Source: JBCCEV01 sp039030125 | GTDB taxonomy: Bacteria; Pseudomonadota; Gammaproteobacteria; Ga0077536 | NCBI GenBank assembly: GCA_039030125.1 | Contig: JBCCEV010000069.1 | Coordinates: forward strand, 1-21,590 | Direction of reading: 5' to 3' | DNA length: 21,590 nucleotides | Shown here: positions 15,610 through 21,590 of the stretch, piece by piece | How the letters are laid out: each line of letters starts with the position of its first letter | Numbering within the stretch: position 1 is the first letter of the stretch | Program-made: the position numbers and the translations under genes | Notes under the pieces: model-generated | Seen by the model: only the letters and a program-made list of their open reading frames with translations | Databases searched by the model: none | What the model was told of the DNA's origin: nothing

Positions 15610-16125
15610 TTGCAGCAATTTTCTAGAAATATTCTTGTCGCGTTAGCCGTTGTGATTTTGCCGAGCACATTGTCCGCAGCCGACGTTAAGATTGGGTATA
15701 TCGACCTGGCAAAGGCCGCCGAAGCTTCCCCGCAATGGAGCAAGGCGCAAAAGAAGCTAGAGAAAGAGTTTGCAACTCGCACGCGGGACCTTACTCAAGA
15801 GCAGAAAGAACTCGAGGAACTCGCTGAGAAGTTCCAAAAGGATTCGGCCATCATGAGCGAGGCGGAGCGAACCCGTTTGCAGCGTGAAATAGCTCGTAAA
15901 CAACGAAATTTCGAACAAGAACGACGAGACATTCGAGAAGACGTTGATTTCCGTCGCAACGAACTGCTCACCGAGACGCAGTTGAAGGTGGTTGAAACGG
16001 CACGGGCGTTGTCGAAAGCCGAAAGTTTTGATTTGGTGATCAGTCAAGGAGTGATCTTTGCGAGCGGGGCCGTGGATATCACCGACAAGTTGATCGAGCG
16101 TTTGAAAGCGGCTGATGGTGGCTAG
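15610..16125 (+). CDS. skp: Periplasmic chaperone Skp (OmpH family)
   Basis: Skp is a trimeric, jellyfish-shaped holdase that carries unfolded outer-membrane proteins across the periplasm to BamA. I set the start at TTG 15610 because GGAG sits seven bases before it. A TTG at 15592 in the same frame has no such site. This gives 171 residues with a 23-residue signal peptide (hydrophobic core LVALAVVIL, cleavage after L-S-A). The mature part opens A-D-V-K-I-G-Y-I-D, the usual first strand. A long charged helical region (about 50-130, rich in Glu, Lys, Arg and Gln) forms the coiled-coil tentacles, and a closing stretch with DLVISQGVIFASGAVDIT follows. Position between bamA and lpxD is canonical. 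Confidence 0.93.
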   Translation: MQQFSRNILVALAVVILPSTLSAADVKIGYIDLAKAAEASPQWSKAQKKLEKEFATRTRDLTQEQKELEELAEKFQKDSAIMSEAERTRLQREIARKQRNFEQERRDIREDVDFRRNELLTETQLKVVETARALSKAESFDLVISQGVIFASGAVDITDKLIERLKAADGG

Positions 16126-16169
16126 CCTCGAGCACGGTTTGCGATAGCTTAAGATTAGCAGCGGCGAGA

Positions 16170-17150
16170 ATGCTTTCCGCTGGCGACTTGGCAGAACGCC
16201 TCGACGGCCGGTTGTCTGGAGACCCGCGCAGAAAGGTGGCCGGGTTGGCGACCAACGGGCTCGCTGGAGAGGGCGACGCGACTGTATTGGTCGGAGCCGG
16301 TTTGTATCACCGCATGATGACTTCCCGAGCGGGGCTGTTAGTGGCACCTCTCGGTGCTCCCGCGTGCGATCGCGATACCCTAAGGGTCTCCGATCCCATA
16401 GCCGCTCTCGTCGGTATGGCGTCCTATCTGCCCTTGAAGCGTACGCGCCAGCATGAGCGCTCTAAACGCGAGCCGAGGATCCACCCGTGTGCAAAAGTCG
16501 CGCCCAGCGCAGAAGTTGGCCCGGGGGTGGTTATTGGAGCAAGTAGCGAAATTGGATCAGGCGCGCTCATCAAGCCCGATGTACGGATCGGCGATTTTTG
16601 CAGCATTGGCGATAAGGTGGTGATCGAGTCCGGCGTGTCGATTGGAAATCGCGTCTCTTTGAGCGCCGGCACCTTGATTGGAGAATCTGGATTCGCGTTT
16701 CATTTGCAGAATGGCCGTTGGACGAGGATCCCGTCGATGGGCACCGTGGTCATTGAGGATGATGCTGAGTTAGGGGCTGCTTGCGTGGTTGCACGAGGAG
16801 TGCTCAGCGATACCCGGATCGGGAGGGGGGCGAAAATCGACGGTCAAGTATTCATCGGCCATGATGTGACCATCGGCAGCGACACAATTATCGCTGCGCA
16901 AACGGCGATTGCCGGCGCCGCGTTCATCGGCGAGCGTTGCAAGCTTGGGGGCCGATGCGCGATAAGTGAAGGCGTTAGATTAACCGATGAGGTCGAGCTT
17001 TCGGGAGCAAGCAATGTCACCCGTTCGCTCGACAATGCAGGCCGCTACGCCTCGGTTTGGCCAGTTGCGTCGCGCTCAAGTTGGTGGCGAATGGTCGCCG
17101 CAGTTAGACGCCTTAGCGGCGCTGAAAAGATAGGAAGCCTTGGAAGATGA
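16170..17150 (+). CDS. lpxD: UDP-3-O-(3-hydroxyacyl)glucosamine N-acyltransferase LpxD, divergent
   Basis: LpxD adds the second hydroxyacyl chain in lipid A synthesis. The 326 residues (E. coli 341) have an N-terminal uridine-binding-type domain (1-90), then left-handed beta-helix hexapeptide repeats (about 103-290) and a short helical end. G-E-S-G-F-A-F and W-T-R-I-P-S-M-G are recognisable, and the catalytic His is kept (H231 in F-I-G-H-D-V; E. coli H239). Several positions that are normally near-invariant differ in an ungapped alignment to E. coli: T-T-I-D-R-G-A becomes C-V-V-A-R-G-V, N-Q becomes G-Q, H276 becomes G268 and ruler M290 becomes N282. Context between skp and fabZ strongly supports LpxD, but activity or specificity may be altered. 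ATG 16170; the stop overlaps fabZ. Confidence 0.9.
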   Translation: MLSAGDLAERLDGRLSGDPRRKVAGLATNGLAGEGDATVLVGAGLYHRMMTSRAGLLVAPLGAPACDRDTLRVSDPIAALVGMASYLPLKRTRQHERSKREPRIHPCAKVAPSAEVGPGVVIGASSEIGSGALIKPDVRIGDFCSIGDKVVIESGVSIGNRVSLSAGTLIGESGFAFHLQNGRWTRIPSMGTVVIEDDAELGAACVVARGVLSDTRIGRGAKIDGQVFIGHDVTIGSDTIIAAQTAIAGAAFIGERCKLGGRCAISEGVRLTDEVELSGASNVTRSLDNAGRYASVWPVASRSSWWRMVAAVRRLSGAEKIGSLGR

Positions 17151-17602
17151 CGATGGATGATTTATCGATAGGCAGAATCTTGGAGACGATGCCGCATCGA
17201 TACCCGTTTCTGTTGATCGATAGGATCCTTGATTGCACACCCTTTGAATCGATAACGGCCATTAAGAACGTCACTATCAATGAGCCGTTCTTTCAGGGGC
17301 ATTTCCCTGGCCGCCCGGTGATGCCCGGTGTTTTGATTCTAGAGTCGATGGCTCAATCCACGGGAATGCTGGCGTTTTACTCCAATCAGGTTACAGGTGG
17401 TTCGGAAAGCGTTTACTACCTGGTCGGTGTCGACAAGGCGCGCTTCAAGAAGCCCGTCGAACCTGGTGATCAGCTCGTTGTGAAGTCGCAATTGCTAAGG
17501 AAGATTAAAGGCATCTACCGGTTTTCCGCTAGCGCTACAGTTGCCGATGAAATCGTCGCCACCGCTGAATTCATGACGACCGAAATGGACGCGATATCGT
17601 GA
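17147..17602 (+). CDS. fabZ: 3-hydroxyacyl-[acyl-carrier-protein] dehydratase FabZ
   Basis: FabZ dehydrates 3-hydroxyacyl-ACP in fatty acid elongation, and so competes with LpxA and LpxD for the same substrate. The hot-dog fold is shown by LETMPHRYPFLLIDRI, the catalytic motif F-F-Q-G-H-F-P-G-R-P-V-M-P-G-V with H52, E66 in L-I-L-E-S-M-A-Q, and D-K-A-R-F-K-K-P-V-E-P-G-D. The 151 residues match E. coli's. ATG at 17147 overlaps the lpxD stop (ATGA); a second ATG two codons on is possible. The end overlaps the lpxA GTG. Such linkage keeps the dehydratase and the lipid A acyltransferases in fixed proportion. Confidence 0.98.
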   Translation: MTMDDLSIGRILETMPHRYPFLLIDRILDCTPFESITAIKNVTINEPFFQGHFPGRPVMPGVLILESMAQSTGMLAFYSNQVTGGSESVYYLVGVDKARFKKPVEPGDQLVVKSQLLRKIKGIYRFSASATVADEIVATAEFMTTEMDAIS

Positions 17603-18402
17603 TCCATCCGCAAGCGCAGGTCGATCCGCAAGCAAAACTTGACGAAGACGTTTACGTCGGGCCTTGGACCGAAATCGGGCCTGGCGTTGAGATTGGTGCT
17701 GGCTCGCGCATCGAGTCGCACAGCATCGTACGAGGCAATACCTATATTGGGAAGAATAATCACGTCTTCTCGTTCTGTACGCTGGGCGATGCGCCGCAAG
17801 ATAAAAAATATGTCGATGATGGTCAAAGCCGCTTACTCATCGGCGACGGAAACACCATACGCGAGTATTGCTCTGTCAACTGCGGGACTCAGCACGGCGG
17901 CGGTGTGACCCGGATCGGCGATGACAATTGGATCATGGCTTACTGCCACATTGCGCATGATTGCCAGGTTGGTAACCATACGATTTTTGCCAACAATGCG
18001 ACGCTCGCCGGTCATGTGGAGATACACGATTACGTGATCCTTGGCGGTTTCACTGGAGTCCATCAATTCTGCCGAATGGGCGAAAGTAGTTTCTCGGCGA
18101 TTTCAGCGATCATCCTCAAAGATGTCCCCCCGTACTTCATGGTCGAGGGCAACTCGGCGCGGCCTCGTAGCGTAAATCGCGTCGGCCTAAAGCGCCGGGG
18201 CTTCAGCGCGAGCGCGATTGCCGACGTCAAATCCGCTTACAAAATCCTCTATCGTCAATCGCGCACACTGCACAACGCGCTTGATGAATTGGAGGATCGC
18301 GCAAAGCATTCGCCGGAAATCGAGCGTTTGGTCTCGTTTATCAAAACGAGCGATCGGGGAATTGTTCGGGAACCCAGTAAAACGACAGACAATGGCGAAT
18401 GA
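17599..18402 (+). CDS. lpxA: UDP-N-acetylglucosamine O-acyltransferase LpxA
   Basis: LpxA transfers a 3-hydroxyacyl chain from ACP to UDP-GlcNAc, the first step of lipid A. The 267 residues form hexapeptide beta-helix repeats (about 1-185) and a C-terminal helical bundle beginning V-N-R-V-G-L-K-R-R-G-F-S. Catalytic H120 lies in C-H-I-A-H-D-C (E. coli H125), and H155 in V-H-Q-F-C (E. coli H160). The position equal to E. coli G173, the acyl-chain ruler, is I168, in S-F-S-A-I-S-A-I. P. aeruginosa has Met there and uses C10 chains, so a short chain is predicted. The usual H-R-G-T motif reads N-C-G-T. The start is GTG, overlapping the fabZ TGA. Confidence 0.96.
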   Translation: MIHPQAQVDPQAKLDEDVYVGPWTEIGPGVEIGAGSRIESHSIVRGNTYIGKNNHVFSFCTLGDAPQDKKYVDDGQSRLLIGDGNTIREYCSVNCGTQHGGGVTRIGDDNWIMAYCHIAHDCQVGNHTIFANNATLAGHVEIHDYVILGGFTGVHQFCRMGESSFSAISAIILKDVPPYFMVEGNSARPRSVNRVGLKRRGFSASAIADVKSAYKILYRQSRTLHNALDELEDRAKHSPEIERLVSFIKTSDRGIVREPSKTTDNGE

Positions 18403-18467
18403 TTAGTCGCCAGAACGCGGCCGCGCGCGCGGGCCAGTTTCTAACAATCGGGTGCTGTTAAGCGCTA
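18403..18467 (+). other. lpxA-lpxB spacer with alternating GC tract
   Basis: This 65-base gap is the longest break in the + strand gene run. It contains GGCCGCGCGCGCGGGCC (18419-18435), an alternating G/C stretch flanked by self-complementary GGCC. That could form a short bulged hairpin of four plus two pairs. No T-run follows, so it is not a Rho-independent terminator. I see no convincing promoter and no strong ribosome binding site before lpxB. Confidence 0.4.
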
Positions 18468-19613
18468 ATGTCGGCCATCCGTGTCGCGCTCGTTGTCGGA
18501 GAACCATCTGGAGACACGCTCGGGGCCGAGTTGATCGACGAAATTCGGCGCCTCAGTCCGGGTGCCGAATTCGTTGGCATGGCAGGCCCAAAAATGATTG
18601 CCGCGGGATGCCGGGCGTTAGCCAATAGCGACGAACTAGCAGTGATGGGCCTGCTGGAAGTCCTTCGCCATTACCCACGGCTAAAAAAACTGCAACGCGC
18701 TCTGATCGGACAATTTATTAGCGACCCGCCCGATGTATTCGTTGGCATCGATGTGCCCGACTTCAATTTTGGCATTGAGCGACGCTTGAAGGCTGCTCGG
18801 ATCCCAACGGTGCATTACGTTTGTCCCCAAGCTTGGGCCTGGCGAGCGGCGCGGGCGAGAAAATTGACAGAGGTGGTCGATCTGCTCTTGGCCTTGCTAC
18901 CTTTTGAACCCGAATTTTTTCAGCAATTTGGCGTACCTACCCAGTTCGTTGGCCATCCATTAGCACGCAAGGTCGAGGTGGAGCGCAAAGCCGATGTTGC
19001 AAAGCAGACGCTCGGCTTGCCGACCGACGCGAGCGTTCTCGCCATTCTTCCTGGCAGTCGGACACAAGAAGTGAAACGAATGGCGTCACCATTTTTGCGG
19101 GGTGCCGTCAAGGTAGTCGAGCGACAAGAAAACCTGATTCCGGTTGCATGCGTAGCTCAAGCTGCTCACATTTCTTTGGTCCGCGAGATCGCCGATCACC
19201 TTGGATTAACGGATCTCGAGATCCTCTGTGGACAAGCCTCGTCGTTGTTACAAGCCGCGGAGGTAGCGCTCACAAGTTCAGGAACCGTGACCTTGGAAGC
19301 GGCACTGGCAAAATGTCCCCAGGTGGTTGGGTATAGGATGAACCCGGTTTCCTTTGAGATCTTGCGACGTCTGGTGACGGTCGAGCATATTGCAATGCCG
19401 AACATCATTAGTGAGTCTGATCTTGTGCCCGAGCTGATCCAAACAGATTTAACCGGCGAAAGGGTAGCCAGCGCGGCGATGCGATGGCTCCGGGACCCGG
19501 CCGCGTGCGCCAAATACCAACAGAAGTGCGTGGCGCTTCACGATCAATTAGCGAGCGATGGCGAACTCGCGGCGCGCGCGGTGTTGGGCATGGTAGAAAG
19601 AACCGGTGGCTGA
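18468..19613 (+). CDS. lpxB: Lipid-A-disaccharide synthase LpxB
   Basis: LpxB is a peripheral inner-membrane GT-B glycosyltransferase (family GT19) that joins lipid X to UDP-2,3-diacylglucosamine to form the beta-1,6 disaccharide of lipid A. The N-terminal V-V-G-E-P-S-G-D-T-L-G-A is the family signature. Next come FVGMAGPKM, F-V-G-I-D-V-P-D-F-N, the conserved H-Y-V-C-P-Q-A-W-A-W-R, QFVGHPLA, L-P-G-S-R-T-Q-E-V and the sugar-nucleotide region with ALTSSGTVTLEAAL and P-N-I-I-S-E. The 381 residues equal the family norm. The start is ATG with only a weak upstream site. The stop overlaps the rnhB GTG by eight bases. Confidence 0.97.
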   Translation: MSAIRVALVVGEPSGDTLGAELIDEIRRLSPGAEFVGMAGPKMIAAGCRALANSDELAVMGLLEVLRHYPRLKKLQRALIGQFISDPPDVFVGIDVPDFNFGIERRLKAARIPTVHYVCPQAWAWRAARARKLTEVVDLLLALLPFEPEFFQQFGVPTQFVGHPLARKVEVERKADVAKQTLGLPTDASVLAILPGSRTQEVKRMASPFLRGAVKVVERQENLIPVACVAQAAHISLVREIADHLGLTDLEILCGQASSLLQAAEVALTSSGTVTLEAALAKCPQVVGYRMNPVSFEILRRLVTVEHIAMPNIISESDLVPELIQTDLTGERVASAAMRWLRDPAACAKYQQKCVALHDQLASDGELAARAVLGMVERTGG

Positions 19614-20175
19614 AAGGACCCTTATCGCCGGGATCGACGAGGCAGGTCGTGGACCATTGGCCGGCCCTGTTGTAGCGGCCGCGGTTATTCTCTACAGGCG
19701 ATCAATTGATGGCTTGGCCGATTCAAAGAAGCTTAGCGAAAAGGCACGAGAATCGTTGTACGAGGAAATAGTCGAGCGCGCATACGCCTACGGCATTGGT
19801 GAGGCGAGCGTTGAGGAGATCGACGATCTCAACATTCTTCAAGCGAGCCTGTTGGCAATGCAGCGAGCCTGCGAAGCGCTGCCAGCCTCGCCTTATCACG
19901 TCATGATTGATGGTAATTGCTGCCCCACTTTGAACTATAGCTGCGAGGCGGTGGTTGGAGGCGATGCCGTGGTGGCTGAGATCAGTGCCGCATCGATTCT
20001 CGCGAAAGTCACCCGTGATCGCGAAATGGTCAGACTTGACCAGGATTTCCCTGGTTATGGGCTCGCCAAGCACAAGGGCTATCCAACCAGTACGCACCTG
20101 TCGGCATTACAGGAATTGGGGCCAACAAGGATCCATCGAACGAGTTTCGCGCCAGTCGCGAAACTCTTAAAGTAA
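19606..20175 (+). CDS. rnhB: Ribonuclease HII
   Basis: RNase HII cuts at single ribonucleotides embedded in DNA and at RNA-DNA junctions, starting ribonucleotide excision repair. The 189 residues show G-I-D-E-A-G-R-G-P-L-A-G-P with D11 and E12, L-A-D-S-K-K-L-S, D102 in M-I-D-G-N, D120 in G-G-D and E-I-S-A-A-S-I-L-A-K-V-T-R-D. The four acidic residues match E. coli D16, E17, D108 and D126. The start is GTG, eight bases inside the end of lpxB, with GAAAG upstream. dnaE follows after four bases, tying removal of misinserted ribonucleotides to the polymerase, an arrangement common in gammaproteobacteria. Confidence 0.97.
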   Translation: MAERTLIAGIDEAGRGPLAGPVVAAAVILYRRSIDGLADSKKLSEKARESLYEEIVERAYAYGIGEASVEEIDDLNILQASLLAMQRACEALPASPYHVMIDGNCCPTLNYSCEAVVGGDAVVAEISAASILAKVTRDREMVRLDQDFPGYGLAKHKGYPTSTHLSALQELGPTRIHRTSFAPVAKLLK

Positions 20176-20179
20176 GCCG

Positions 20180-21590
20180 ATGGGACAGCCGTTTGTTCAC
20201 CTTCACGTGCACAGCGAATACTCGCTGGCGGACGGATTGGTCCGTATTCCGGGTCTTGTCGAACAAGTCGGTAGCTTGGATATGCCGGCGGTTGCGGTCA
20301 CTGATCTCACCAATCTGTTTTCTGCTGCCAAGTTCTACCGAGCCGCGATGGCTAAGGGCGTAAAGCCGATTGTGGGGGCCGACGTCGTGGTTCGAGACGA
20401 TGATAATTCGGCGCCTTATCAGCTCGTTTTACTGTGCCAAAACGAAGCTGGCTTTCGAAACTTGAGTGCGCTCATTTCCCGCGCCTACCGACAACGGTCC
20501 AACAGCGGCGTTGTCAGCGTTCCCCGCGCCTGGCTCGATCGGGAAACCGCTACGGGATTAATCGCGTTGTCAGGAGGGTCAAGCGGCGATTTGGGGTCGC
20601 TCGTGACGCGTCGTAATAGCCGTCTTCTTCAACAGAAAATCAAGGAATGGCAAGACGTATTCGACGATCGTTATTACGTCGAAATCTGGAGGCTGGGAAA
20701 CGCAGACGAAGACCTGTTCATTGATGCGGCAGTGGATGCGGCGAGTGTTTGTAAAGTACCCGTGGTCGCAACGAACAATGTTCGATTCCTTCGGCGGGAA
20801 GACTTTGAAGCGCACGAAGCGCGCGTATGTATCCACGAGGGACGCACACTGGCCGATCCGCGACGGCCACGCGCTTACACAGAGCAGCAGTATTTGTGTA
20901 GTGCCGACGACATGAGCCAACGTTTCTCTGATCTGCCGGAAGCATTGCAAAACACCGTTTCGATAGCCGTGCGTTGCAATCTCGATTTAGAGTTTGGTTC
21001 TTATCATTTGCCTGAATTTCCACTTGCCGACGGTGCTTCTGTTGAAACGACGCTTCGACAAAAAACGAATATCGGATTAAAAGATCGCTTTGAGAGCGGT
21101 GCGATCGTCGTTGCCAACGACGAGGGACGGAGCGAAGCCGCGTATCTGGCACGCATGGAACGCGAATTGGCGGTGATCGAGGAGATGGGGTTCGCGGGTT
21201 ACTTTCTAATCGTTGCCGACTTTATTGAATGGGCGAAGGCAAACGGAGTTGCCGTGGGGCCGGGACGGGGCTCGGGCGCCGGCTCACTTGCCGCCTTTGC
21301 GCTCGGGATCACGGAACTCGACCCGTTGCTCTACGATTTGTTATTTGAGCGCTTCTTGAATCCAGAACGTGTTTCGATGCCGGATTTCGATATCGATTTT
21401 TGCATGGACCGGCGCGACGAGGTCATCGAATACGTGGCGGAGCGCTACGGAAGAGAGAAGGTCGCCCAGATCATTACCTATGGAACCATGGCCGCTAAAG
21501 CGGTGGTGCGAGACGTCGGGCGGGTTTTGGGGTTTCCCTATGGTTTCGTTGATCAATTAGCCAAATTGATCCCGTTTGACCCAAACATGA
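20180..21590 (+). CDS. dnaE: DNA polymerase III alpha subunit DnaE, 5' part (cut by window end)
   Basis: DnaE is the catalytic subunit of the replicative polymerase. 470 codons are present, about 40% of the usual ~1,160, without a stop. The ATG at 20180 opens M-G-Q-P-F-V-H-L-H-V-H-S-E-Y-S-L-A-D-G, the start of the PHP domain. The PHP is partly degenerate: H9 and H11 are present, but T-D-L-T-N and G-A-D replace the metal-binding T-D-H-G-N and G-x-E of active PHP exonucleases. The palm follows, with G-P-G-R-G-S-G-A-G-S (360-369) and the catalytic M-P-D-F-D-I-D-F (D404, D406; E. coli D401, D403), then TYGTMAAKAVVRDVGRVLG-like sequence ending K-L-I-P-F-D-P-N-M. Proofreading must rely on a separate DnaQ. 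Confidence 0.98.
   Translation, partial: MGQPFVHLHVHSEYSLADGLVRIPGLVEQVGSLDMPAVAVTDLTNLFSAAKFYRAAMAKGVKPIVGADVVVRDDDNSAPYQLVLLCQNEAGFRNLSALISRAYRQRSNSGVVSVPRAWLDRETATGLIALSGGSSGDLGSLVTRRNSRLLQQKIKEWQDVFDDRYYVEIWRLGNADEDLFIDAAVDAASVCKVPVVATNNVRFLRREDFEAHEARVCIHEGRTLADPRRPRAYTEQQYLCSADDMSQRFSDLPEALQNTVSIAVRCNLDLEFGSYHLPEFPLADGASVETTLRQKTNIGLKDRFESGAIVVANDEGRSEAAYLARMERELAVIEEMGFAGYFLIVADFIEWAKANGVAVGPGRGSGAGSLAAFALGITELDPLLYDLLFERFLNPERVSMPDFDIDFCMDRRDEVIEYVAERYGREKVAQIITYGTMAAKAVVRDVGRVLGFPYGFVDQLAKLIPFDPNM

Noticed and set aside
15592..16125. Longer skp starting at TTG 15592
   Set aside because: That TTG has no ribosome binding site, while the TTG at 15610 has GGAG seven bases upstream and gives a cleaner signal peptide.
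15757..16347. Minus-strand open frame of 196 codons across skp/lpxD
   Set aside because: It lies opposite the coiled-coil region of skp and the start of lpxD; no motif, ribosome binding site or promoter supports it.
18419..18435. GC-rich inverted repeat after lpxA as a Rho-independent terminator
   Set aside because: The stem is short and bulged and no T-run follows it. lpxB continues in the same direction without a clear new promoter.
1..21590. Search for CRISPR arrays, insertion sequences, attachment sites, tRNAs, toxin-antitoxin or defence genes
   Set aside because: All but small gaps are covered by recognised housekeeping genes in conserved order. I saw no spaced repeats, terminal inverted repeats, cloverleaf sequence or unfamiliar gene of credible length.

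Overview
The window is a 21.6 kb stretch of a gammaproteobacterial chromosome, probably from an uncultured lineage. GC content looks like the mid-50s by eye. The gene order map / rpsB-tsf-pyrH-frr-uppS-cdsA-dxr-rseP-bamA-skp-lpxD-fabZ-lpxA-lpxB-rnhB-dnaE is the classical gammaproteobacterial block, in the Pseudomonas-type arrangement (uppS-cdsA before dxr). MutH, which is largely confined to Dam-methylating gammaproteobacteria, agrees with this. I cannot name a genus.

Layout. Bases 1-652 hold the 3' third of thiC (thiamine pyrimidine synthesis) on the + strand. Its reading frame breaks near base 147, and the first ~140 bases are not readable as ThiC. Bases 641-5752 hold a minus-strand unit read map > glnD > mutH > dusA. 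Each gene there abuts or overlaps the next, and dusA converges on thiC with overlapping stop codons. Bases 5753-5997 are a divergent regulatory region with a long structured leader before rpsB. Bases 5998-21590 are one co-directional + strand run with no convincing terminator. It covers ribosomal protein S2 and EF-Ts (rpsB, tsf), UMP kinase and ribosome recycling (pyrH, frr), undecaprenyl-PP and CDP-diacylglycerol synthesis (uppS, cdsA), the MEP isoprenoid pathway (dxr), the sigma-E-pathway intramembrane protease (rseP), outer-membrane protein assembly (bamA, skp), lipid A synthesis (lpxD, fabZ, lpxA, lpxB), RNase HII (rnhB) and the 5' third of the replicative polymerase (dnaE), cut by the window end.

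How the genes work together. The + strand run couples translation capacity to cell-envelope building. DXR feeds isoprenoid precursors to UppS; CdsA makes phospholipid precursor; FabZ, LpxA, LpxD and LpxB draw on 3-hydroxyacyl-ACP for lipid A; BamA and Skp place proteins in the outer membrane; RseP belongs to the stress response that monitors that process. Overlapping ATGA/GTGA junctions (cdsA/dxr, dxr/rseP, lpxD/fabZ, fabZ/lpxA) imply translational coupling.

I found no mobile element, CRISPR array, tRNA, rRNA or new defence-type system. The points worth a second look are small: an LpxD lacking several normally conserved residues, an LpxA with a bulky residue at the acyl-chain ruler, the broken thiC, heavy use of GTG/TTG starts (9 of 20 visible starts), the rpsB leader, and the MutH gene sitting in GATC-rich sequence.
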